Shown: one piece after another, positions 23,258-34,439 of the stretch | Layout of the letters: every line of letters starts with the position of its first letter | Numbering within the stretch: position 1 is the stretch's first letter | DNA from: Mycoplasmataceae bacterium UBA3729 | Lineage (GTDB): Bacteria; Bacillota_I; Bacilli_A; Mycoplasmatales; Mycoplasmoidaceae | Length of the DNA: 64,000 bases | Direction: 5' to 3' | Assembly: GCA_002372615.1 (NCBI GenBank) | Contig: DFHG01000008.1 | Coordinates: forward strand, 1 to 64,000 | Notes under the pieces: generated by a model | What the model was told of the DNA's origin: nothing | Databases searched by the model: none | Seen by the model: the letters and a program-made list of their open reading frames with translations, nothing else | Program-made: the position numbers and the translations under genes

Positions 23258-24895
23258 ATGAAAAAAATAAAAACTACAAATAAAACAGCAGGAAGTATTG
23301 GATTAGTTAGTGCTATTTGTTTAATTATTTCTTCAGTAGTTGGTGTCGGAGTTTTTTTTAAAAACGGTTCTGTTTTTAATAATAATAACAATAATCAAAC
23401 AGGAATAATTTTAAGTTGATGTATTGCAACAGTTATTGCATTATTTACTGCTTTTAGTTTTGCAGAAATTGTTACTGTTAAAGGTTTAGAAAATCCTAAT
23501 GCTGGATTATCAGGATGAGCACAAAAACTTGTTGGTTATAATTTTGGTCGTCATGCTAGTATCACTCAATCAACATTTTATTATGCAGCTAAATTAGTTG
23601 CTATGAGTACTTATTCTGCAATATGTTTGTTCATTGTTTATTTTGCTGCAACAAAAATTGGAAATGAAGATACTATTCAATTTGATGCAAAACTATTAGG
23701 TATTGATAGTAAATATACAACTTTAATAGTAATGTCAATTGCTTTTTGTTTAATATTCTTTTTTTTATTAACTAATTTTTTCTCAAAGAAATTTGGTCAA
23801 ATTGTTTCTAAAGGAGCAACATTTGTTAAATTTGTTCCAATTTTAATGATCTCACTTATTGGAATTATTATTGGTTGTATGATTAATAAAAATTTAACAT
23901 ATAGTTTTACTAATGTTTTAACTCAAGTAAATGTTCAAGCAGATGATAATGATTTTATTAATGGAATATTTCGTTCAATTCCTGCTATTCTATTTTCATT
24001 TGATTCATTTTTAATTATTGGAAATGTTTCAAAAAATGTTAAAAATGCTGAGAGAAATGTACCACTTTCAATAATTATTTCAATGATTATTGCTGCAATC
24101 TTCCAAATAATGATTACTATAGGTTGTATTACTATTAGAGAAGCTAATCCATTTCAACTTATTAAAATTGGTATTTTAGATCATTGTAAATCAAAAGTTG
24201 GTTATATCATTTGTGCTACTATTTTATCAGTTTCATTAATTATTGCTACTTTTGGTGTTTTAAATTCATATTCGCTTGCTGGAACAAAAGCCACACAAGC
24301 ATTAATTGATGATGAAATTATTGTTGGTTATAAGTGGGCAAAAAGAATATCAAATAAACATGAGAATTTAGGAGCATTATTCATTTATAGTTTCTTTATC
24401 ATTCTTATTTTTATGGCAATAGCTATTCCTTCATCAATTGTTAATACAAGTCATATTTATGATGGTTTTAGTACACTTGCTGTTTTATTTTATTTTGGAA
24501 TTTATGGGACAACTATTTTAGGTGGATTAATTAACCGTATTACTAAAAAGAACCAAGTACAAAAAGTATGATATTTTATTCCTTTTGGTATTATTGCTGT
24601 TATTGGTTGCTATTTCACATTTGTTTATTCATGTATTTATCAATTTTTGTGACAAGTTATTGAAAATCCATTTGGTAATAATGCTAATTCATTTGGTTTT
24701 TCATTAGTTGTTGGAACAAATTTAAATAATTGACAAGCGGCAACAATCTTTTGGTCTGTAGCCTTATTTTTTATAGGTTTTCCATTTATAAATGATTTGA
24801 TCATCAAAATAAGTGATAGAAATTATACTCATGCTTTAATTTGACAACATAAAAAAGAATTAAAATCATATAACAATAAAATGAAAGGTAAATAA
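23258..24895 (+). CDS. APC-family amino-acid permease
   Basis: This 545-residue polytopic membrane protein belongs to the amino acid/polyamine/organocation superfamily. It opens with GSIGLVSAICLIISSVVGVGVFF, the typical first helix with a broken Gly-rich centre, followed by about eleven more hydrophobic segments and SFDSFLIIGNVSKNVKNAERNVP, a conserved loop. It sits between fumarase and malic enzyme with 2-3 bp gaps. An aspartate-like or dicarboxylic substrate would fit the operon, but that is inference. Confidence 0.82.
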
Positions 24896-24898
24896 ATT

Positions 24899-26074
24899 AT
24901 GACAGAAATTGCAAAAAAATCTTTAACATTACATGCTAAACTACATGGAAAAATTGAAACTAAAGTTAAATATCATATTAATAATAGAGATGATTTATCA
25001 TTAGTTTATACTCCTGGTGTAGCTCAACCATGTTTAGAAATAAACAAAGATTATAAAAAATCATGAGATTTAACTGCTCGTGGTAATACAGTAGCAGTTA
25101 TTACTAATGGAACTGCTGTATTAGGTTTAGGTGATATTGGACCAGAAGCTGGTATGCCTGTAATGGAAGGTAAATGTGCTTTATTTAAAACTTTTGGTGA
25201 TGTTAACGCTATACCAATTTGTATCAGAAGTAAAGATCCTCAAGAAATTATTAAAACAATTTATTTAATTTCTGGTTCATTTGGAGGAATTAACTTAGAA
25301 GATATTAGTGCTCCAAATTGTATTGAAATTGAAAATGAATTAAAAAAGATTTGTGATATTCCTGTTTTTCATGATGATCAACATGGAACAGCAATAGTTG
25401 TAGCAGCAGCAATCATCAATGCTTTAAAAGTTGTTAAAAAACAATGAAAAAATTGTACATGTGTTATTAATGGTGCAGGTTCTGCTGGAATGGCTATAGG
25501 AAACCTATTACTAGATATGGGAATGGGTAATGTTATTTTTGTTGATAGGAAAGGTATTGTTGATCCAAACAAACCTAATATTTTTAATAAATATCAAATA
25601 AAAGCTGCAATTAAAGGAAAAAATAAAAAACATCGTAAAGGTGGATTAAAAGAAGCATTAGTAGATGCTGATATTTTTGTTGGTGTTTCTGCACCAAATT
25701 GTTTAAATCCAGAATGAATTAAAACAATGAATAGCAAACCAATTATTATGGCTATGGCTAATCCTATTCCTGAAATTATGCCTGATGTTGCTAAAAAAGC
25801 TGGAGCATATATTGTTGGTACTGGGAGAAGTGATTTTCCTAACCAAATAAACAATATTCTTGCTTTTCCTGGTATTTTTAAAGGTGCACTTGCATGTAAA
25901 GCTAAACAAATTACTGAAAAAATGAAACATGCTGCAGCTAAAGCTATAGCTAATTTAATTAAAAAACCTACAGTTAATAATATTTTGCCATTAGCATTAG
26001 ATAAAAGAGTTCCTAATGTTGTTGCTAAAGCAGTAGCAACATGTTGAAAAAATGAAGTAAAAAAAATAAATTAA
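24899..26074 (+). CDS. NAD(P)-dependent malic enzyme
   Basis: This 391-residue enzyme oxidatively decarboxylates malate to pyruvate and CO2. It has [13 protein letters not shown], the [14 protein letters not shown] segment, a metal-binding LEDISAPNC followed by [11 protein letters not shown], a Rossmann motif [11 protein letters not shown], and [10 protein letters not shown]. The length matches the short bacterial form. It completes the fumarase-permease-malic enzyme operon. Its stop overlaps the stop of the convergent second fumarase by 4 bp. Confidence 0.94.
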
Positions 26075-27459
26075 TTATTTACCATTTTTTTAGGATCAAC
26101 AATTTGATCAAATTCTTTTGCAGTTAAATATTTTAATTCAATTGCTGCTTCTTTTAAAGTAATAGATTTTTTTTGTGCAAGTTTAGCAATATTAGCAGCT
26201 TTTTCATAACCAATTTTTAAATTTAATGCAGTAACAAGCATTAAATTTCTATTTAAGTTATATGTAATTCTTTGATAATTTGGTTTAATCCCAATTACGC
26301 ATTTTTTAGTAAATGAATCCATACCATCACTTAATAAATCTAATGATTGATTAAGATCATATACCATCAAAGGCATAAAAACATTTAATTGATAGTTTCC
26401 CATTGCATTACCTAAAGAAACTGCAGTACTATTTCCAATAACTTGACAACATAACATAGTTAATGCTTCACATTGTGTTGGATTAACTTTTCCTGGCATA
26501 ATAGAACTACCTGGTTCATTGCTTGGAATAATAATTTCTCCAATGCCACAATTTGGACCAGAAGCTAAAAATCGGATATCATTAGCAATTTTAATTAAAT
26601 TTTCTGCTAAAACTTTTAATGTTGATTGAAAAAAACTTACCGCATCTTTTGAACTTAATCCATGGAATTTATTATCTTCTGATATAAATTTTATTCCAAT
26701 TAATTTTGATAATTCACTGCAAACATTTTTACCAAAATTTTTAGGTGTATTTATTCCAGTACCTACAGCTGTACCGCCAATACATAATCGGTAAACATAT
26801 TTTAAAGCATCGTTAATCATTTCTTTTGCTGTTTCCAACATTGCTACTCATGCAGAAATTTCTTGACCTAAAGTAATTGGTGTAGCATCTTGTAAATGAG
26901 TTCTACCAACTTTAACAATATTCCAATACTTTTTTGATAATTTTTTTAATTCAACAATTAATACATTAAGTTTTGGTAAAAGTTTATTTTGTGTTTTAAT
27001 AGCAATTAATAAATGAATTGATGTTGGAAAAACATCATTTGATGATTGTGACATATTAACATCATCATTTGGATGAATAAATTTAGGCTTTTTTAATAAT
27101 TCATTAGCTTTATTTGCAATTACTTCATTAACATTCATGTTAGTTTGTGTTCCAGAACCTGTTTGCCAAATACTTAAAGGGAAATTATCATTTAATTTTT
27201 CATTATGAATTAAATCACATACATTGATAATAGCTTTAGCTTTAACATTATTTAATTTTCCTACTTTAGCATTAACAATTGCACATGCTTTTTTTACATA
27301 TGTAATTGCTTTGATAATATTTAAAGGCATTTTCTCACATGAAATTGTAAAATTTTCTTTACTTCGTTGTGTTTGTGCTCCTCAATATTTATTATCAGGA
27401 ACTTGTACTTCCCCTAGGGAATCATGTTCAATTCGATATTTTACTTGTTTTTTACTCAT
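26071..27459 (-). CDS. fumC: Class II fumarate hydratase, canonical copy
   Basis: This 462-residue enzyme hydrates fumarate to malate. It shows SQSSNDVFPT, GRTHLQDATPITLGQE and [27 protein letters not shown], all standard for FumC. The N-terminus, [15 protein letters not shown] then [10 protein letters not shown], is close to that of the paralogue at 21837. UGA Trp is used in KYWG and near 26845. It faces malic enzyme tail to tail with a 4-bp overlap of stop codons. Confidence 0.93.
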
Positions 27460-27563
27460 ATTTAGATATGAGTATACATAATTAATTCGGCAGCAAAATA
27501 TTTTAATAAATTAGATTAAATCTATAGCTAAATATATTTTGTCGGATAAAATTTAAGATAAGA

Positions 27564-27586
27564 TATAATATATATATATATATATA
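27564..27586 (+). promoter_or_regulatory. -10 box followed by (TA)9 tract
   Basis: TATAAT at 27564-27569 runs directly into nine TA dinucleotides (27569-27586), 24 bp before the lipoprotein ATG at 27610. Such a tract can change length by slippage and so alter start-site use. Confidence 0.5.
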
Positions 27587-27609
27587 CAATAATTTTGAAG
27601 AGAATAACC

Positions 27610-30399
27610 ATGACCAAAAAAATTAAATTATTTCTTTTAACATCAAGTGCTTTAATTGTTAATACAGCAATAGCAAGTGCATTAACTTCATGTTCTTTTA
27701 AAAATGCTATTAATGACATTGGTGGATGTGATAAAAAATATGGTATTAGTATGGCAACATACAACCGTATGGAAAGTGACTTTAAAGATTTGTATGAAAC
27801 TCAACAAAATATTGATAAAAATAAAGGTTTAATAACTGAACAAGAATATCAAGCAAATTTATTAGATTTTAAATCTAAGTTAAATACTTTCCATGCTACT
27901 TTATTTAGCAAAGATAATAAAACTTTAAGTTACACAATTAGAACAAATGCTTTGAAAGATTTTGCTAATGAAAGTTATGGCATTAAACTATCAAGAGTAA
28001 GTAATATTAATCTAAATGATGAATTAGCTGATATTAAAGCATCAATGTTAAGTTCATTATTTGTATATATTGATTCATATAAGGTTGATGATAATCAAGC
28101 TATTGAAATAATAGAAAAAGCTAATAGTCAATTTGATGAACTTAAAAAAGAAGCTATTGAAGAATTCGGCTATGATGATATTGTTTCTATAATCCAATAT
28201 GTTCAAAGCAATATGTGTAAATGCTTCACTAATATTACTGAAGAAATGGATGCTATCATTACTCAAAAACAATTAAAAGAATTTTTAAATGAATATGAAA
28301 TTAATGTAAAAGATAATCTTAATGAACAGTACTATTGAGATAAAATTCATGGAAAATATGGTGTAGGTAACAAAGAAATAGAATTAGATGATTTTAATAA
28401 CATTTTTACTATTTCACCAAAATCTAGTCCATTAAAAAGTAGTGGTACATTACTACAAAGTAGATTTGATAATGATTTAATTCCAGGATATACATTAAAA
28501 CCTATTCTACATCAAATGAATGGTGATCCATATAAAAATGAATATTCAATTGATGTTGATTACATTTTAGTAAATAATCGTTACATCGGTAAAGAAAGTG
28601 AAGATAAATTAACTGCACACTCTTCTCCAATAATAGATGAATCTAAATATGAAGATGAAAATGCTTCTATTTTTGATTTAAATACTAGCAAAGAAGAAAG
28701 AGAATATACTAATTATAAATTACCAATCACTAAAAAATATGAAGAAAAACAAATAAATCAAACCTATTTCAATGGTAAAGATTTTAAAATTTCTTGGTCT
28801 ACAAGTGATGAATATGGATTTGATGATTTTTGGACTAATACAAGTGAAAGTAGTGAATCTCAGGGTAAACTAGATGTACCTGGTTTGGCATTAAGTGGAA
28901 TGATGATCAATGGCATTCTCTTCTTAGATATTCTTGATCAGGCTGGGAAAATCTCTTTAACTGGTGGTTCTTATGAATTAAATGGTATTGAAAAAGTACA
29001 AAATAAAGACAGTAAACAATGAGAATTGTCTATAAATGGTGAAAAGATAGACGGAAATGATGTTCAGTGACAATTAATTTCTGCTACAACTACTACTTTA
29101 CCGAATTTTATAAAAATTAATAATGGCATTGTATCATGAACTGACCAAATTACAGCTGGTGTATATGAATTTTATGTATTAGTTGATTATAAAGGAATAA
29201 AAATTCAAACACCATTAATCACTTTAACTATTTCTTTTGAACAAATAGAAAATGTTGAAAATTTTAACAATGTCATAAGAAGAAATATGTTATATGATGA
29301 AAATACATATGACCAAAAATTGCTTGACTTTGCTAATAATGTGGATCTTTGTTTAGATTATATTGAGGTAGATTATGATACTGAATTTTTTAACAAAAAG
29401 GGTGAAATTCAAGTTAATAATTTCATTATTTCTTATAAAAATTCTGAAAATCAATTTGATGCATCAATAAATGATAAGAATACCATTGAAAATGCAATTA
29501 ATGTAGATTCTAACATTACAACTAGATATAGTAATTCCCTTTGAGAGCATATAAAAGAGAATTATGATACTCTTACTTCCGGACTCAATATGGAAGAATT
29601 AAGAACTTCCATCAATTCTACATGTGATGATATCAATTCTATTTCAAGTCATTTTTACATTATGGTAGCAACATTTGCTGCTCTTATTATTGTTGCTACT
29701 ATTGTTATAATTACTATTCTTCTTAGAGGAAAATTACGAAATTTTATTAGAGTTTTATTAGATTATTGTGGATTAATAATACTCATTAGCTTGGTTCTTA
29801 TAGCACTTGGAGTATCTGCACTTGCAATACTTTATAGATTGGATAAACCAAATATTGAATTAAAAAGTAAGTTAGATAAATTAGATCCATCAAAAAAAGA
29901 TAGTTATGCAATAGTGCAAAATATTAATAATGATAAAGTATATTTTGATTCTAAAGCAGATAAAGCTAAATTTAATAATTTAGAACCTATTAAAGCAAAA
30001 AACAAAAAAGTATATTATGAATCAGGCTACATGACAAAGAAAAATAAGGATAACGAAAGTGATTTAGAAGAATATTTTGGTGGTCAAGATAATGCTAAAT
30101 TATTCATGGAGAACTTAAAAGATGTTGGTAATGGTTTTTATTGATTAATTCTTTTAGGTATATTATCTGGTCTTTTATTGATATTTATAATCTACTTAAT
30201 ATTTTTTGCGTGAATGGCAAATTCAGCTTCATCAAAAATGAATGATCTTCGTCTGTACGATATGTATCGTGGTACTTATGAGTTACAAAATTGAGAAAAT
30301 GAGCACCCTTTTTTAAAATCACTTCCTTTAAAATATTTTCAATTCCGTCAATCAGGGTTTTGGAAGATATTAATAGGATGAGAATATATATGACATTAA
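27610..30399 (+). CDS. Large surface lipoprotein with C-terminal membrane helices
   Basis: This 929-residue protein has a lipoprotein signal (MTKKIKLFLLTSSALIV, lipobox ALTSC). A long polar ectodomain follows. At about residues 470-540 a segment ending in NGIVSWTDQITAGVYEFYVLVDY looks like an Ig-like/cadherin-type repeat. The C-terminal third has three hydrophobic helices (near residues 680-705, 720-745 and 845-865), so the protein is anchored at both ends. I chose the ATG at 27610 after a GAAGAG site. It ends at TAA-TAG, but the same frame stays open beyond. Function is unknown. Confidence 0.8.
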
Positions 30400-30402
30400 T
30401 AG

Positions 30403-30567
30403 GATGAGAACATATATAAATCATTTTTAAATCATATTGTAAAAAGTCAACAATTTATATTAAAATTCATAATTTTATTTATCATTCCTTTAATTTTATG
30501 TAATATTTATCTTATATTCCATTTATGTGGAAAATATGAATACACAAAATATGATTTATCAACATAA
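30403..30567 (+). pseudogene. In-frame continuation of the upstream surface protein after tandem stops
   Basis: Directly after the TAA-TAG stops (30397-30402) the same frame stays open for 54 codons. It encodes another strong membrane helix (about 30460-30530) and ends at the TAA at 30565-30567. It probably represents the lost C-terminus of the 929-residue protein. A 26-bp direct repeat (30369-30394 and 30395-30420) lies across the junction. Confidence 0.5.
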
Positions 30568-30583
30568 TATAATTTATTATGAT

Positions 30584-30660
30584 GTCCTAGTACCTCAGTT
30601 GGATAGAGGGACTGCCTCCTAAGCAGTAAGTCATTGGTTCAATTCCATTCTAGGACGCCA
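30584..30660 (+). tRNA. tRNA-Arg (anticodon CCT)
   Basis: Acceptor GTCCTAG/CTAGGAC, D-arm CCTC/GAGG, anticodon stem ACTGC/GCAGT with loop CTCCTAA, and encoded CCA are all present. It reads AGG. Confidence 0.93.
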
Positions 30661-30670
30661 TAAACACAAT

Positions 30671-30913
30671 TTATTTGATAAATTTAACATCATTAACTTC
30701 TTTGATTTCGGAAATTAATGCTGTTTTTACACCTTCATCAAATGTAATATTGCGCATTGAACAATTTAAACATTTACCAGAAATTCTTATTGTCACTACT
30801 CCATCAATAAAATTAACAAATTCTAAATCTCCTCCTTCATTGTTTATGTAAGTTCGCATAATACTAATAAGGTCAGTAATTTCATTAACTATTTGATTAA
30901 GAGTACGTTTCAT
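30671..30913 (-). CDS. NifU C-terminal-domain (Nfu-type) iron-sulfur scaffold
   Basis: This 80-residue protein is a stand-alone NifU-like domain. It has the pattern INNEGGDLEFV, then a GKCLNCSM motif whose two Cys (CxxC) bind a transferred Fe-S cluster, then the C-terminal EIKEVNDVKFI. It may serve as a late Fe-S carrier. It is divergent from valS, with 35 bp between the two starts. Confidence 0.88.
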   Translation of the reverse strand: MKRTLNQIVNEITDLISIMRTYINNEGGDLEFVNFIDGVVTIRISGKCLNCSMRNITFDEGVKTALISEIKEVNDVKFIK

Positions 30914-30948
30914 AATATACCTATTAACAAAATATATAATTCTATTAT

Positions 30949-33552
30949 ATGTATAGTGGCAAACAATATAACCACCAATTAATAGAGAAAGATTTTTATA
31001 AATTTTGAAAAGATAATGATCTTTTTGAACCAGAAAATAAATCTGAAAAACAAAATTTTTCTATTATTTTACCACCACCAAATGTTACAGGTCATCTACA
31101 TTTAGGACATGCATGAGATGGTAGTATACAAGATGCAATTATTAGGTATAAAAAATTACTTGGGTTTAATGTATGTTGATTTCCTGGAACTGATCATGCT
31201 GGTATTTCTACTCAAACTAAATTTGACAAAATTTGTTCTGAAAACAAATGGAAATTTAAAAATAAAAATGAATATTTATCTAATTTAAATAAATGAGTAT
31301 TAGAACAAAAACAATATATTCATAATCAATGAGCAAAAATGGGATTTGCACTTGCTTATAAACATGAAAGATTTACTTTAGATCCAGATGTTAATAAATT
31401 AGTTATTGATACTTTCATAAAACTTTATGAAAGAAAATTAATTTACCAAAATTATAAATTAGTTAATTGAGATGTTAAATTAAAAACTGCTATCTCTGAC
31501 ATTGAAGTTATTTATAAAAAAACAGATTCCACTTTATATTACTTTAAGTATTTTATTGAAAATAGTAAAGAATTTATTCCCATTGCAACAACACGTCCTG
31601 AAACAATGTTTGGTGATATTTGTATTTTCATAAATCCTAAAGACAAAAGGTATAGAAAATATATTAATAAATATGTAATTAATCCAGTTAATAATGAGAG
31701 ATTAAAAATATTAACTGATGATTACATTGATCAAAAATTTGGAACTGGTGCAATGAAATGCACACCAGCTCATGATTTTAATGACTACAAATTAGCTATT
31801 AATCATAAAATTAACAATTATCATTCTATTATGAATGATGATGGAACATTAAATGAGTATTGCAAAATAGATAATAAAAGTTTTGTTGGCATTGATCGAT
31901 TAAAAGCAAGAAATGATATTGTTAATACCTTAAAAGATAAAAATGCATTCATTAAAGAAGAAAAATATGTAAATGATGTAGGTTATAGTGAAAGAACTGG
32001 TGAAATTATTGAACCTTTATTATCAAATCAATGATTTGTTAAAATGAAACCAATTGTTGCTGAATATAGAAAACATAATAAAGATAATGGTAATATCTTT
32101 ATTCCTAAAAGATTTGATAGAGTATTAAATCAATGATTTGATAATATTGACGATTGATGTATTTCACGTCAATTACTATGAGGGCATCAATTACCAGTTT
32201 ATCATAATAAAAAAAATATTTATGTGGGTAATAACCCCCCAAAAGGGTATGAAAGAGAAAATATGATTCTAGATACATGATTTTCTTCTGGGTTATGACC
32301 TTTAGTATTTACTATTAACAATAATTTAAAAGAATTTTATCCAATTAATACTCTTGTTACAGCATATGATATTTTATTCTTTTGGGTAGCAAGGATGTTA
32401 TTCCAATGCTCAATTAATACAACAAAATTACCATTTAAAAATATTTATATACATGGGTTAGTAAGAGATGAGCAAAATAGAAAAATGTCTAAATCATTAG
32501 GTAATGGTATTGATCCTAATGATGTGATTGATAAATACGGTGCCGATGCTTTAAGATTATTTTTAATTTCTCAAACTGCTAATGGTGAAGACTTACGATT
32601 TTCATTTCAGAAAATAGAACACATGGCAAACTTTTTAAATAAAATTTGAAATGCAAATAATTTTTTATCTCAATATGAAAAAGTTGAATTTAATTTAAAT
32701 AAAATTTCATTAGATATAAATAAATGAATTTTAAATGACTTTAGAATTGTTGCTAAAAAATATCATGAAATGTTTACTAAATATAATTTTTCAGTAATGA
32801 CAAAATTATTAATTGATTTCTTTTGAAACATATATTGCAACAATTATTTAAATTTAATTGCTCCAATATTAAAATCAAATAATAAATCATTAGTGAATGA
32901 AACTATTTATGTAGCAAAATTTATTTATAAACAATTAATTATTATGTTGCACCCATTTGCTCCATTTGTTACAGAAAACATTTACCAATTGCAAGATATT
33001 CGTCCTTGTAAATCAATTATGTTAGAGAGTTTTGATAATATTAAATTATCATGTAATAAAGAAACCATCACTAATGCTAATTATCTTATCTCAATTATTA
33101 ATACTATTAGGGATATTCGTATTAAAAATTCAATTAAAAACTCTATAAAATTCAATATAAATTTAATTACTACAAATAAAAATTATGATTTCTTATTAAA
33201 AAATTATAAAAACAATAATGCTTTTTTAAATTCACACATGATAAATATTGAAAACATTAGCAAAAAACATATTAATCAAGAAAATGAAATTGTCCCAATT
33301 AATGATGGGATTATCATTGAATATGATAAATCATTAATAAATTCATCTAATAAAATTGAAAATTTATTAAAGAAAAAGGTATTATTAGAAAATGAAATTG
33401 TAAGAAGCAAAAATATTTTATCTAATAAAAATTTCATCAATAAAGCTAATCCATCAAAAGTTAAATTAGAACAAGATAAATATAGAAAATATTTAGATGA
33501 ATATAGTAATTTAATGAAAGTTATTAATAATGAAAAAAAATTACAAAAATAA
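30949..33552 (+). CDS. valS: Valyl-tRNA synthetase
   Basis: This 867-residue class I synthetase has the HIGH-type motif [17 protein letters not shown], the [12 protein letters not shown] segment, an editing domain with [10 protein letters not shown], and the [12 protein letters not shown] signature. The C-terminal coiled-coil tail (residues ~800-867, Lys/Asn-rich) is present. Many Trp codons are UGA. The ATG at 30949 gives the family N-terminus, [11 protein letters not shown]. Its end overlaps the next gene by 23 bp. Confidence 0.96.
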
Positions 33553-34390
33553 GGCAATCGATTTATTTTGCAATCATACCAAGTATAAACCAAATGATAT
33601 TAAGAAAATAACTTTTCAAATTAATGGATATACCAATAAAACTTTCCATGTTATCTGTAAAGATAATAAAGAATTTATTATTAGAATTGGTGTAGTTAAT
33701 GATTGGTTAAATAGAGATAATGAATATTACGCTATTAAATTATTAAAAAATAATAATGATGAAACTATTATTTTTTATGATCAAAAAAACGGTAATTGTA
33801 TTAAAAAATATTTAATTGGAAAAACACCATCAGTTAGAGAATGTAAAACATATAAATTTTTAAAATTATTAGCAGCGAAATTAAAAGAACTGCACAATAT
33901 AAGATGATCAAAAAAAGATAAGATTTTATTTAACGATTATCATTGTTATGATAATATCAAAACAAATATCAATATTAAATATTACAAATTATTTTATAAA
34001 GTATTAAAAAAATATGAACATCATAAAAAAGTGTTTTGTCATAATGATTTAAGTATCTGAAATATTATTTATAACAATAAAACAAATAAAGTTAATTTTA
34101 TTGATTTTGAATGAGCAAGAATTAATCAACCGTATTTTGACATTGCTAATTTCATTAAAGAAGGAAAGATTCATAATACTAAATATGAAGATTTTTTCAT
34201 TAAAGAATATGATCCTAATTTAAAAAAAGAAATAATTATTGATTTCCTTTATGTTTGTTTTTTCTTTTCATTATTATGAACATATTCAATTATTCCATAC
34301 AAGAATATTTTGAATTATCGTGAAAGATCATTTCAAGGTGTACTTTCTCTTTATAATGAAATAACTTCACAAAGTAAGTGAAAGTTATAA
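33530..34390 (+). CDS. Choline/ethanolamine kinase-like (LicA-type) phosphotransferase
   Basis: This 286-residue protein belongs to the kinase-like fold of choline kinases and aminoglycoside phosphotransferases. A nucleotide-binding N-lobe (QINGYTNKTFHV) precedes the catalytic FCHNDLSIWNII (Brenner motif with catalytic Asp and metal Asn) and FIDFEWARINQPYFDIANFI, the metal-binding Asp region typical of choline kinases. It could phosphorylate choline for lipid or surface modification; the substrate is not proven. It overlaps valS by 23 bp. Confidence 0.82.
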
Positions 34391-34405
34391 TATTATAGTC
34401 TAATA

Positions 34406-34411
34406 TATAAT
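34406..34411 (+). promoter_or_regulatory. -10 box for the lipase-like lipoprotein
   Basis: TATAAT lies 28 bp before the ATG at 34440, with an AAAAGG ribosome-binding site at 34417-34422. Confidence 0.5.
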
Positions 34412-34439
34412 AAGATAAAAGGTAGCTATTACAAATAAT

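Noticed and set aside
25594..25930. Minus-strand frames inside malic enzyme
   Set aside because: Shadows; the plus-strand frame has all malic enzyme motifs.
26071..26074. Overlap of malic enzyme and second fumarase stops as a regulatory antisense device
   Set aside because: A 4-bp overlap of convergent stop codons is common in compact genomes and needs no special explanation.
32235..32240. C6 run inside valS as a possible phase-variable tract
   Set aside because: It encodes conserved Pro in an intact essential gene; the frame is correct and switching would be lethal.
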